From positions 1 through 7,773 of the forward strand of contig JAHHUC010000077.1 in the NCBI GenBank assembly GCA_020024215.1: a DNA stretch of 7,773 bases, given 5' to 3'. Positions within the stretch are counted from its first letter, which is position 1. The number at the start of each line of letters is the position of its first letter. This stretch comes from Oscillospiraceae bacterium (GTDB taxonomy: Bacteria; Bacillota; Clostridia; Oscillospirales; Ruminococcaceae). Of this stretch, positions 1 to 6,850 are shown piece by piece. The notes beneath the pieces are model-generated. The model did not search any database and was not told the DNA's origin. It saw only the letters and a list, made by a program, of their open reading frames with translations. The position numbers were made by a program, and so were the translations under genes.

Positions 1-1003
1 GCAAAGTAAGACCCAGATATTTTTTGATGTTTTCGTCCTGATGGGTTATGACAGAGCCGATAAGAGCTCCGAAATATTTTCCCAAGGAGCGGGCAATAAG
101 ATATGATATGCCCAAAAGCCCCACAGAGGGAAGAACCGACAAATCCAGCTCTGCTCCGCTTATTACAAAGAAAATTAAAAACAGGGGCGGAGTCCATTCA
201 TCATTGATGGCAAGCAGGCTTTCAAAATCGTTTCGCATATTCGCCAAAACGGCGCCTATGCACATGTTGAAAAGCAGTCCTGAAAGCTTGAATGTGGAAG
301 AAAGCGCAGTCCCCATGAGAACAATGGTGATAATAAGGCAAAGTCTGTTGGAGGCAGACTTGAAATATCTCATCGCCCAGCAGAGAATAAGTCCTATCAA
401 AAAGCCGCCTATTATGGAGGCTGAAATTTCATATACAGGCTCCAAAAGCATGGTTTTTATGCTGAGGTCGTTTCCCGATTCCAGCACCTCTGCAACAGAA
501 AGGGAAACGGAGAATATGATAAGTCCTATGGCATCATCCAAGGCAACAACAGGGAGAAGCATTTCTGTCACAGGGCCCTTCGCCTTATACTGCCTTATGA
601 CCATCAATGTAGCCGCAGGGGCTGTGGCTGTTGCAATGGCGCCCAATGAAATGGCAACAGGTGCAGGAAAGCCCAAGGCAAAGAGGGCTATGTTTACAAA
701 AACGCAGGCGGCGAGAGCCTGAAAAATAGTTATGGTGAACACAGAAGAGCCAATTCTCTTCATATCGGAAAATTTGAATTCAGCGCCTATTGAAAATGCG
801 ATGAAGCCCAATGCCACCTCGGTTATTACCTTGGTGTTCTCAAGAGCCTCCTTGGGAAAAAGATTAAGCAGATAGGGTCCTATTATAAGACCTGCCACAA
901 GATAGCCTGTAACATTGGGCAATCCTAGCTTTTTCACCACTCTGTTAAAAATAAGTCCTGTCGAAAGCGCAATCGCCAAAGCAAGCAGCGAGTTGATTTC
1001 CAT
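1..1003 (-). CDS. Cation:proton antiporter, CPA2/Kef-NapA type (3' end outside window)
   Basis: Reading the minus strand from the ATG at 1003 gives 334 uninterrupted codons with no stop before the window edge, so the C-terminus is missing. The protein is almost entirely hydrophobic helices, as expected for a membrane antiporter exchanging H+ for Na+ or K+. Seen directly: an N-terminal segment with GLPNVTGYLVAGLIIGP (about residues 27-43), an ATATAPAATL stretch (124-133) like the unwound helix of this fold, and an adjacent acidic pair in VVALDDAIGL (D156, D157), the ion-binding DD signature of electrogenic CPA2 antiporters. A later segment ends in GAELDL (283-288). A purine-rich AAAGGAA lies upstream of the ATG. 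It follows the PII-like gene by 38 nt in the same direction, so the two are probably co-transcribed. Whether a cytoplasmic RCK/TrkA-type domain follows cannot be seen. The transported ion is not determinable here. Confidence 0.9.
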   Translation of the reverse strand, partial: MEINSLLALAIALSTGLIFNRVVKKLGLPNVTGYLVAGLIIGPYLLNLFPKEALENTKVITEVALGFIAFSIGAEFKFSDMKRIGSSVFTITIFQALAACVFVNIALFALGFPAPVAISLGAIATATAPAATLMVIRQYKAKGPVTEMLLPVVALDDAIGLIIFSVSLSVAEVLESGNDLSIKTMLLEPVYEISASIIGGFLIGLILCWAMRYFKSASNRLCLIITIVLMGTALSSTFKLSGLLFNMCIGAVLANMRNDFESLLAINDEWTPPLFLIFFVISGAELDLSVLPSVGLLGISYLIARSLGKYFGALIGSVITHQDENIKKYLGLTL

Positions 1004-1041
1004 TTTAATAAATTCCTTTCACAAAGTCAGCAATACTATCC

Positions 1042-1389
1042 TTAACGGGAAATTCCTGCTATGTCATCAAGCGCAATGGTAAAGCATATGCCCGTATCAG
1101 GATTTTCAAGTCCGCCCACGGCCTTGTCTATAATTTCCCTTGCCTGAGAAACCTTATTTTCAGCAAGGACAGTAAACAAAATTTTGCCTCTGGGTCTTTC
1201 GGGGTTTAAAAACTGTCTCAGTGAACCAAAAATAGGAGGTGGGTTTATGTCTGAATTCTGGATAGCCCTCAGCATACCCTCACAATCCACAATAGATGTG
1301 CCTCTGATTTCTGCATTCATAAATTCGGACAGAATCTTTGGCATAGCATCAATTTTGCTCAGTATCAAGATCAAAAGCTTAAATTTCAT
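1042..1389 (-). CDS. Small PII-like signalling protein next to the antiporter
   Basis: A 115-residue protein with the size and strand-helix rhythm of the PII (GlnB) superfamily: MKFKLLILIL first strand, a helix (about 13-25), a strand with GTSIVD (30-35), a long loop rich in prolines (PPP at 50-52), then a strand KILFTVLAENKV (69-80), a helix (81-93) and a last strand near GICFTIAL (100-107). PII proteins are trimeric cytoplasmic sensors that bind nucleotides and regulate transporters or enzymes by their T-loop. Here the T-loop lacks a recognisable uridylylation tyrosine context, and the usual GDGK C-terminal signature is not present, so this is a divergent PII-like member, not GlnB/GlnK. I chose the ATG at 1389 rather than the longer frame to 1446 because GAGGAGG lies 6 nt upstream of it. 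The linkage to the antiporter suggests that it controls that transporter (inference). Confidence 0.72.
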   Translation of the reverse strand: MKFKLLILILSKIDAMPKILSEFMNAEIRGTSIVDCEGMLRAIQNSDINPPPIFGSLRQFLNPERPRGKILFTVLAENKVSQAREIIDKAVGGLENPDTGICFTIALDDIAGISR

Positions 1390-1417
1390 TTTTATCCTCC
1401 TCATGCAATTTGATTTG

Positions 1418-1446
1418 ATTTTATACCTTTTAAACAAAAAAAGCAA
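1418..1446 (-). promoter_or_regulatory. Putative sigma-A promoter of the PII-like/antiporter operon
   Basis: On the minus strand TTGCTT (1441-1446) and TAAAAT (1418-1423) are separated by 17 nt. The -10 matches five of six consensus bases; the -35 matches only three. Transcription would start near 1411, about 20 nt before the PII-like ATG and just ahead of its GAGGAGG ribosome binding site. Confidence 0.45.
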
Positions 1447-1521
1447 CTGATTTTTACCGAATATTCCAAAAAAACGGCTGAAATTTTTATTTTGCTGCTT
1501 TTTTCATAGATAAACAGCATT

Positions 1522-2232
1522 TTACAATATTGACTGCTCTCTTTCACAAAGCGTAAACATATTGTTTTTTTTGATCAGCTTTATATCCTCCTTGCTTAGA
1601 AAAAGCATCTCCTCCAGCGCCTTGTCCTTTGCTAAGGGATGGTTGCTGATAAGCGCCTTTATGGAGACAGGAAGCATGGTTTTGTAAGAAAGACCGGATA
1701 AAACACCCAGCCTGACATCGGCGTTTCTGAGATTTTTAAGACAGCATACCCAAACTCTTTCGGCAGAGTTGTTCTGATTGAGCATAGAGTAGTTATCTAC
1801 AAATTCACATCTTGCCACGCTGCCTTTATAAAATGAGGAGCAGCTTTTATAATTGCTCTCATCCTTTACATCAAAATACATCAATACACAGTCGTCAGCC
1901 TCATCAAGGGAACTGTATTCCTCCATAACAGCGCATATTATTTTTTTTACTCTGCCGTCAAAGAAATAGAAAAATTTTTTGCTGAAGCTGTTTGAAAGCG
2001 GTGCATTAGGTTCATTTGTGTGCTCTGCTGCCAGAAGCGAGGAGGTGGGAACAGAGAGAAATTTGGATATTTCCCAAAGTGTATCAACATCTATTGATAT
2101 TTCTCCTGTCTCATATTTTGAGACGGTGGATTTGCCCTTGTTTATGGCCTGAGCCATATTTACAAGGGTTATGTTTTTGGCCTTCCTTATCTTCCTGATA
2201 TTTTCTCCTACTACCATGCTCATACATGACAT
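1522..2232 (-). CDS. XRE-family helix-turn-helix transcriptional regulator with unknown C-terminal domain
   Basis: A 236-residue protein (from the chosen start) whose first about 63 residues are a typical XRE/Cro-C1 DNA-binding domain: GENIRKIRKAKNIT (9-22), the helix-turn-helix core ending in STVSKYETGEI (35-45), and the closing helix DTLWEISKFLSVP. The remaining roughly 165 residues are soluble, with several cysteines (an adjacent VCC pair) and no domain I recognise; they may sense a ligand or redox state. The reading frame opens at an ATG at 2250, but no ribosome binding site precedes it. The ATG at 2232 has a weak GAGATG upstream and leaves a more typical XRE N-terminus; further ATGs at 2223 and 2217 are also possible. 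It is divergent from brnQ across 209 bp, a common layout for a local regulator, so control of brnQ is plausible but unproven. Confidence 0.85.
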   Translation of the reverse strand: MSCMSMVVGENIRKIRKAKNITLVNMAQAINKGKSTVSKYETGEISIDVDTLWEISKFLSVPTSSLLAAEHTNEPNAPLSNSFSKKFFYFFDGRVKKIICAVMEEYSSLDEADDCVLMYFDVKDESNYKSCSSFYKGSVARCEFVDNYSMLNQNNSAERVWVCCLKNLRNADVRLGVLSGLSYKTMLPVSIKALISNHPLAKDKALEEMLFLSKEDIKLIKKNNMFTLCEREQSIL

Positions 2233-2269
2233 TTTATCATCTCGTTTCATAATAATGGATTTATTCTTT

Positions 2270-2327
2270 AAAAATAACTCTTTTTAATCAGATTTTTTTG
2301 AAAAAACAGCGTTAATGCGTTATTTTT
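2270..2327. repeat. Inverted and direct repeats in the XRE gene leader
   Basis: AAAAATAAC (2270-2278) and GTTATTTTT (2319-2327) are perfect 9-nt inverted copies 40 nt apart, with a second T-run/A-run palindrome between them (2293-2306). GCGTTA occurs twice in tandem with 8-bp spacing (2309-2314 and 2317-2322). These could form a hairpin in the leader transcript or be regulator sites; the A/T richness makes chance occurrence possible. Confidence 0.35.
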
Positions 2328-2339
2328 CCACTATCAATA

Positions 2340-2368
2340 AACATAATATGTTTTTTGTTTCTTGTCAA
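2340..2368 (-). promoter_or_regulatory. Putative sigma-A promoter of the XRE regulator gene
   Basis: On the minus strand a perfect TTGACA (2363-2368) is followed after 17 nt by TATGTT (2340-2345, four of six matches). The start would fall near 2333, giving an untranslated leader of about 100 nt before the chosen ATG. The -35 box ends 15 nt from the -35 of the divergent brnQ promoter, so one bound regulator could affect both. Confidence 0.5.
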
Positions 2369-2383
2369 GCGCCACAGCTCGAT

Positions 2384-2412
2384 TTGATAAGACGCTGCAT
2401 TTAATGTACTAT
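2384..2412 (+). promoter_or_regulatory. Putative sigma-A promoter of brnQ
   Basis: TTGATA (2384-2389, five of six) and TACTAT (2407-2412, four of six) have the ideal 17-nt spacing. Transcription would start near 2419, about 23 nt before the brnQ ATG. A weaker alternative on the same strand is TTGTCA (2362-2367) with GATAAG (2386-2391). Confidence 0.5.
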
Positions 2413-2441
2413 TTTATGGCAGAATATAAAGGAGTAATGAT

Positions 2442-3755
2442 ATGAAAAAAGTAAGATTTTTGGATTGTGCTGTTATTGGCTTTGCACTGTTCGGGATGTT
2501 TTTCGGAGCCGGAAATTTGATATTTCCGCCTTTTTTAGGTCTTGAAAGTCAGAAATTTTGGTATTTGGGATTTATCTGCTTTATATTCATGGATTTGGGA
2601 CTGGCTATAACGGCAATACTCTCGGTGAGCAAAAACGGGGAGGACATAAGATGCCTTACAGATAATTTGGGCATCAGGGTTTCAAAGTCTATACTGATTA
2701 CAACTGTTTTCTGCTTAGGGCCTCTCATTGCGGTTCCCAGAACAGCTGCAACTTCATTTGAATTTTCGGTAAAGCCCATATTCCAAGATGAAGCCTCTTG
2801 GATTTTTACCGCTGTTTTTTTTGCGGCGGCTGTTGCCCTCAGCCTGCGCCAAAGCCAGATAATAACCATCATAGGCGCTGTTTTGGCGCCGACAATGTTC
2901 ATATCTTTGGTATTTTTGATATTTAAAGGCTTATCCATGCCTTATATGTCCCAGGTAACAACAACAGATCCTGCTTTTGTTGTCAGAGAGGGTATAAACG
3001 CAGGATATCAGACTATGGATATTATGGGGGGAGTGATATTTGCCTCCTCCATAATAACCGGTACGGTTTCAAGGGGCTATTCGGACAAAAAGCAGAGGTT
3101 CAAGGCAATTTTCCTTGCTTCCCTAATCACATTGACAGCCTTGGGTATCGTTTACGGAGGGCTTTGCTTCTTAGGCTCAAAGATGACGGATTTTTACGGC
3201 ACCGATATAAGCAGGACAGAGCTTCTTTCAAATATGGTCACCAGAATTTTGGGAGACGGCGGAAATATATTCTTGGGAATTTTGGTGCTTTCTGCCTGCC
3301 TTACAGCCGCCATAGGAATTCTCTCCTCCTGCTCTGCCCTTATGACAAACATAACAGACGGAAGGCTAAGCTATAAAAAGATACTTTTTTTGTTCGCCTT
3401 TGTAGGCTTTTTCCTTTCAAATCTGGGAACAGAAAAAATTATGTCGATGGCTGTGCCTATTCTCGGGGTTATATGCCCGGTGCTTCTGACCATTGTGGTT
3501 TTGGGCTTCTTCTCAGGCAAAATAAAATCCAACAGGGTTTATACGGCATCCTGCCTTACAGCCTTCATTTTCAGCACACTTTATTCAGTTACCTCCTTTG
3601 CTGAGGCAGAAACCATAATAGATAAGCTTCCTCTTGCAGAGTATGGCTTTGGCTGGATAATACCCACAGCAGCTGTGGCTGTATTCATTTCTGTAAAATA
3701 CAGAAATACCGTCTCTGACAGCAGCTTTCACAAATCTGTTGCAGCGGAAAATTAA
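2442..3755 (+). CDS. brnQ: Branched-chain amino acid:cation symporter (LIVCS family)
   Basis: A 437-residue polytopic membrane protein of the usual length for BrnQ transporters, which import leucine, isoleucine and valine with Na+ or H+ across the cytoplasmic membrane. The family hallmark is seen near the N-terminus: FALFGMFFGAGNLIFPPFLG (about 14-33). The rest is a series of around twelve hydrophobic segments with short loops, including a PRTAATSFE stretch (about 99-107) and a conserved-looking GYQTMDIMGG (about 188-197). The start is well supported: AAGGAG lies 7 nt upstream of the ATG. It has its own predicted promoter and a strong hairpin downstream, so it is probably a single-gene unit. 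The divergent XRE regulator is the obvious candidate controller. No frameshift or truncation is apparent. Exact amino acid preference cannot be read from sequence. Confidence 0.95.
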   Translation: MKKVRFLDCAVIGFALFGMFFGAGNLIFPPFLGLESQKFWYLGFICFIFMDLGLAITAILSVSKNGEDIRCLTDNLGIRVSKSILITTVFCLGPLIAVPRTAATSFEFSVKPIFQDEASWIFTAVFFAAAVALSLRQSQIITIIGAVLAPTMFISLVFLIFKGLSMPYMSQVTTTDPAFVVREGINAGYQTMDIMGGVIFASSIITGTVSRGYSDKKQRFKAIFLASLITLTALGIVYGGLCFLGSKMTDFYGTDISRTELLSNMVTRILGDGGNIFLGILVLSACLTAAIGILSSCSALMTNITDGRLSYKKILFLFAFVGFFLSNLGTEKIMSMAVPILGVICPVLLTIVVLGFFSGKIKSNRVYTASCLTAFIFSTLYSVTSFAEAETIIDKLPLAEYGFGWIIPTAAVAVFISVKYRNTVSDSSFHKSVAAEN

Positions 3756-3812
3756 ATTTTTTCAAAAATCAAATATCCGTCAAGGCTCTTGGCATATTAT
3801 AGTCTCAGGTAT

Positions 3813-3842
3813 CCCAGCAGAAAGAAGCAGCTTTCTGCTGGG
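3813..3842 (+). terminator. Strong hairpin after brnQ, probable terminator
   Basis: CCCAGCAGAAAG (3813-3824) pairs perfectly with CTTTCTGCTGGG (3831-3842), a 12-bp stem with a 6-nt loop, about 58 nt after the brnQ stop. The following bases are only moderately T-rich (TAATTCTTG), so termination efficiency is uncertain; the hairpin could also protect the brnQ mRNA 3' end. Confidence 0.6.
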
Positions 3843-3848
3843 TAATTC

Positions 3849-3877
3849 TTGTCTGCACTTTTATAATGTTGTATAAT
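3849..3877 (+). promoter_or_regulatory. Putative sigma-A promoter of the diguanylate cyclase gene
   Basis: TTGTCT (3849-3854) is followed after 17 nt by a perfect TATAAT (3872-3877). A second TATAAT lies at 3862-3867 but has no correctly spaced -35. Transcription would begin near 3884, leaving a leader of about 93 nt that holds the direct repeat TCTGCAAT (3895-3902, 3922-3929) and the palindrome GCAATATTGC (3925-3934). Confidence 0.55.
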
Positions 3878-3976
3878 ATTATAAACTTAAAACATCTGCA
3901 ATGGAGCATATGAACAAAACTTCTGCAATATTGCTGTTGATGGGAAATCTTTGATTTGGCAAAGGAATGTTTTATA

Positions 3977-5116
3977 ATGAAGCTCATAGATAATTTTAAA
4001 AAGATGAATCAATACTCCATAGAGTATCAGGAGGATATACAGGAACATATATGTACATCTCAGCAGGCATTTTCTGCCTGTCTGTGCCTGTTTTTTATAA
4101 TGCATGCCGTTGTTTTGCATATATTGGATTTTGCTGCAAGCAAGGAACTTTACACAGCTCTTGCAATTTCCTCTTCACAGCTGCTCATCACATTTATCTG
4201 GTATCTTTTGTTTAGGTATTATTTTCCTGTGCATAAAAAACACACACTTGCAGCGGCTCATATGAATATTTTTTTGGTGGTCATTCTTTTTGAGCTTCAA
4301 TATTTTCTTTACAACGAATATATTTCATACAATATCATTATCTGCACTGTTTTATGCACCTCTCTTACTGTCATAGGCCATATGGTAAGATATATAACCA
4401 TATTGGCAGCAGCCTTAGGTGTGGATACCGCTATAACCGTATTTAAAAATTATGAGGTGCTAAATTCCATTGAAATGAAGATGTACATCATCGACAATTT
4501 GTTTGTACTCACAATAGCCGCAGGCATAAATTGCAGCATTTCATGGCTGAAATATCGGGATTTTGAAAAAAAGAAGCAGATAATTTATTTAAGCCAGAGA
4601 GATTGTCTGACCGGGCTTTTAAACCGAAATGCACTGGAGAATTATGTGAAAAAATATGCCGGAAATGACGGGATCTGTTCTATGATACTGCTGGATTTGG
4701 ACAATTTCAAAAAGCTTAATGACAGCTTAGGACACTATGAGGGGGACAGCTGCCTGTGCAGAACAGCAGATGAACTCACCGGGCTGTTTGACAGCTCCTT
4801 CTACGTCAGCAGATTGGGCGGAGACGAATTTGTGATTTTTATGCCCTATGTAAGAGATGTGGGCTATGTAATGGATCGTGTCAGATTGCTACTTGAAAAA
4901 ATACCTGAAAAATATACAAGCGGCACAGATGAAATTTCAGTTACCTGCAGCGTCGGCGTGGCTTTTTTGAAAATGGAGCAGGACGATTTATATGAGAAGC
5001 TGTATAAGGCAGCAGATACGGCAATGTACAAATCCAAGGCAAAGGGGAAAAATACAGTGACTGTTTTTGAAAACGAATTTTCGTCCAAAATACTGCCAAA
5101 ATCACTGTTGAGATAA
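3977..5116 (+). CDS. Membrane-anchored diguanylate cyclase (GGDEF domain)
   Basis: A 379-residue protein. Residues about 31-190 hold roughly six hydrophobic segments, an integral-membrane sensor region of no family I recognise. A charged linker (KYRDFEKKK) leads into a GGDEF domain from about 205: RDCLTGLLNR, the metal-binding ILLDLDNFKKLND (D240) and an intact active-site loop RLGGDEF (GGDEF at 281-285), then SVGVA and a DTAMYKSKAKGKN end motif. Such domains make cyclic di-GMP from two GTP, and the complete motif predicts an active enzyme. The allosteric inhibitory site RxxD normally placed five residues before GGDEF is absent (DSSF there). I chose the ATG at 3977, which has AAAGGA 10 nt upstream, over an in-frame TTG at 3956. 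It stands alone between its own promoter and terminator. The input signal is unknown. Confidence 0.92.
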   Translation: MKLIDNFKKMNQYSIEYQEDIQEHICTSQQAFSACLCLFFIMHAVVLHILDFAASKELYTALAISSSQLLITFIWYLLFRYYFPVHKKHTLAAAHMNIFLVVILFELQYFLYNEYISYNIIICTVLCTSLTVIGHMVRYITILAAALGVDTAITVFKNYEVLNSIEMKMYIIDNLFVLTIAAGINCSISWLKYRDFEKKKQIIYLSQRDCLTGLLNRNALENYVKKYAGNDGICSMILLDLDNFKKLNDSLGHYEGDSCLCRTADELTGLFDSSFYVSRLGGDEFVIFMPYVRDVGYVMDRVRLLLEKIPEKYTSGTDEISVTCSVGVAFLKMEQDDLYEKLYKAADTAMYKSKAKGKNTVTVFENEFSSKILPKSLLR

Positions 5117-5131
5117 ATAAAGAGCATTGTG

Positions 5132-5164
5132 AAAGCATTATGTATTTTTGCATAGTGCTTTTTT
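5132..5164 (+). terminator. Rho-independent terminator of the diguanylate cyclase gene
   Basis: AAAGCATTATG (5132-5142) pairs with CATAGTGCTTT (5151-5161) with one G-U, giving an 11-bp stem and an 8-nt loop followed immediately by a T run (5159-5164). It starts 15 nt after the stop codon and separates this gene from spoIVA. Confidence 0.75.
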
Positions 5165-5251
5165 CTTTGTCCACAAGGAATAAATCGCCCTGCTTTTGAA
5201 TAATTATTGATTGTAATACTAAAGATAATTTAGGCTAAAGGGACGGTGCAT

Positions 5252-6730
5252 ATGAACAATTTGGAATTATATGAAAACATAGCAAAAAGAACAAAGGGAG
5301 ATATTTACATAGGGGTTGTGGGACCTGTCAGAACCGGAAAATCCACTCTGATACAAAAAATAATGGAGAATTTTGTGCTGCCTAATATAGAAGATAAGGG
5401 TATAAGGGACAGGGCTGTTGATGAAATGCCCCAATCCTCGGCAGGAAGGACAATCATGACCACAGAGCCGAAATTTGTGCCGGAGGAAGCAGTGGAAATA
5501 AAATTGGATAATAATTCCAAAGCGAAGATACGTCTGGTAGATTGTGTCGGCTATATAGTGCCGTCGGCCATAGGATATATTGAGAATGAAGAGCCCAGAA
5601 TGGTAAGAACTCCGTGGTTTGACAGAGAAATACCATTTAATATGGCAGCAGAGATAGGCACGCAGAAGGTTATAACGGAACATTCCACCATAGGCCTTGT
5701 GGTCACGACTGACGGCTCTCTTTCTGAAATTCCCAGAGAAGAATACAAGGAAGCAGAGGAAAGGGTCATTTCAGAATTGAAGGAGCTGGATAAGCCCTTC
5801 AGCATAGTCCTCAACTGCACCGACCCCAGCAGCAGTGAAGCGGTAAGCTTGAAGGAGGAATTGGAAAGAAAGCATAATGTTCCGGTTGCATTGGTAAACT
5901 GCCTTAATTTGTCAGATGAGGACATAGCTCAGATTTTGCAGGGTATATTGTACCAGTTCCCACTAAAGGAAATCATGATAAATATGCCCTCGTGGATAAT
6001 GTCGCTTCCTAAGGACCACTGGCTTCATGCAGATATATGCAAAAATCTTTTGGAAACAGCTTCACCAATAAATAAAATGAATGAGCTGAGCTTTGCACTT
6101 TCGGCATTGGAGGCATGCCCCTATTTAAGCGATTTTGAAATAAACAGCATAGATTTTGGCTCCGGAGGCGCAAAGACGACAGCTCATGTAAAGCAGGGGC
6201 TGTTTTATAAGATAATAGAGGAGCAGACCGGAATACCGGTAAAAAACGAGGCAGATCTTATGCCTGTTATGATTGATCTTGCCGCCAGCAAGAGGGAATA
6301 TGAAAGGTACAAAAATGCCATAGATGAGGTAAAGGCCACAGGCTACGGCATAGTGATGCCCACAACCGAGCAGCTTACATTGGAAAATCCGGAGATAATC
6401 AAAAACGGGGGAAAATACGGGGTAAGATTAAAGGCGTCAGCTCCCAGCATCCACCTTATGCAGGCAAATATAGAAACTGAAATTTCCCCCATAGTGGGAA
6501 GTGAAAAGCAATCGCAGGAGCTTATAAATTACCTCATGGAGGAATTCAACGAATCCCCGGAGAAAATATGGGAGAGCAACATTTTCGGAAAAAGTCTTTA
6601 CTCGTTGGTAAATGAAGGCCTGCACAACAAATTGGGCAGGATGCCAAACGATGCAAGGATAAAGCTTTCACAGACCATAGAAAGAATTATCAACGAAGGC
6701 TGTTCAGGTCTTATTTGCATAATCATATAA
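5252..6730 (+). CDS. spoIVA: Stage IV sporulation protein A, spore-coat morphogenetic ATPase
   Basis: A 492-residue protein, the same length as Bacillus subtilis SpoIVA and similar along its whole length as I recall that sequence. SpoIVA is made in the mother cell, binds the forespore outer membrane and polymerises with ATP hydrolysis into the basement layer on which the coat assembles. Visible: the Walker A loop GPVRTGKS (24-31, K30), the threonine pair in TIMTTEPKF (T70, T71), a Walker B-like LVDCVGY with D97, PWFDREIPF, EIGTQKVITEHSTIG (134-148), and the conserved tail ending RIINEGCSGLICIII, which targets the protein to the forespore in Bacillus. I chose the ATG at 5252 with AAAGGGA about 9 nt upstream; the GTG at 5246 is too close to that site. 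A mother-cell sigma-E promoter is expected from the family, but I could not find a convincing one in 5165-5251. A hairpin follows. Confidence 0.98.
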   Translation: MNNLELYENIAKRTKGDIYIGVVGPVRTGKSTLIQKIMENFVLPNIEDKGIRDRAVDEMPQSSAGRTIMTTEPKFVPEEAVEIKLDNNSKAKIRLVDCVGYIVPSAIGYIENEEPRMVRTPWFDREIPFNMAAEIGTQKVITEHSTIGLVVTTDGSLSEIPREEYKEAEERVISELKELDKPFSIVLNCTDPSSSEAVSLKEELERKHNVPVALVNCLNLSDEDIAQILQGILYQFPLKEIMINMPSWIMSLPKDHWLHADICKNLLETASPINKMNELSFALSALEACPYLSDFEINSIDFGSGGAKTTAHVKQGLFYKIIEEQTGIPVKNEADLMPVMIDLAASKREYERYKNAIDEVKATGYGIVMPTTEQLTLENPEIIKNGGKYGVRLKASAPSIHLMQANIETEISPIVGSEKQSQELINYLMEEFNESPEKIWESNIFGKSLYSLVNEGLHNKLGRMPNDARIKLSQTIERIINEGCSGLICIII

Positions 6731-6738
6731 GCCTAGGG

Positions 6739-6771
6739 GTGCAGGATGTCATATCCTGCACTTTTGGGCTT
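6739..6771 (+). terminator. Hairpin terminator after spoIVA
   Basis: GTGCAGGAT (6739-6747) pairs perfectly with ATCCTGCAC (6753-6761) around a 5-nt loop, starting 8 nt after the stop. An outer pairing of AAGCC (6729-6733) with GGCTT (6767-6771) could extend it. The tail CTTTTGGGCTTATTTAT is only partly T-rich, so it may be a moderate terminator. Confidence 0.6.
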
Positions 6772-6792
6772 ATTTATCGGGAAAATCGACTA

Positions 6793-6820
6793 TTGACATA
6801 CTGCTCCCTCATGTTATAGA
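6793..6820 (+). promoter_or_regulatory. Putative sigma-A promoter of the GNAT gene
   Basis: A perfect TTGACA (6793-6798) is followed after 16 nt by TATAGA (6815-6820) carrying an upstream TG (6812-6813), an extended -10. An alternative -10, TAGAAT (6817-6822), has 18-nt spacing. Transcription would begin near 6827, about 24 nt before the ATG. Confidence 0.6.
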
Positions 6821-6850
6821 ATAGAAAAAAATGCAGGGAGGGATAAGCTT

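Noticed and set aside
48..722. A long open frame on the plus strand (224 codons)
   Set aside because: It lies entirely opposite the antiporter gene, whose minus-strand frame gives clear family motifs; the plus-strand translation has no recognisable domain and no good ribosome binding site.
2549..2938. Minus-strand frame inside brnQ
   Set aside because: Antisense shadow of an unambiguous transporter gene with no family features of its own.
3956..3958. TTG as the start of the diguanylate cyclase
   Set aside because: It has no ribosome binding site, whereas the ATG at 3977 has AAAGGA 10 nt upstream and adds no missing domain sequence.
5198..5222. Sigma-E promoter for spoIVA
   Set aside because: The candidate -35 and -10 elements match only partly and their spacing is about four bases too short.
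5551..5925. Minus-strand frame of 124 codons inside spoIVA
   Set aside because: Antisense shadow of spoIVA; no ribosome binding site and no recognisable motif.
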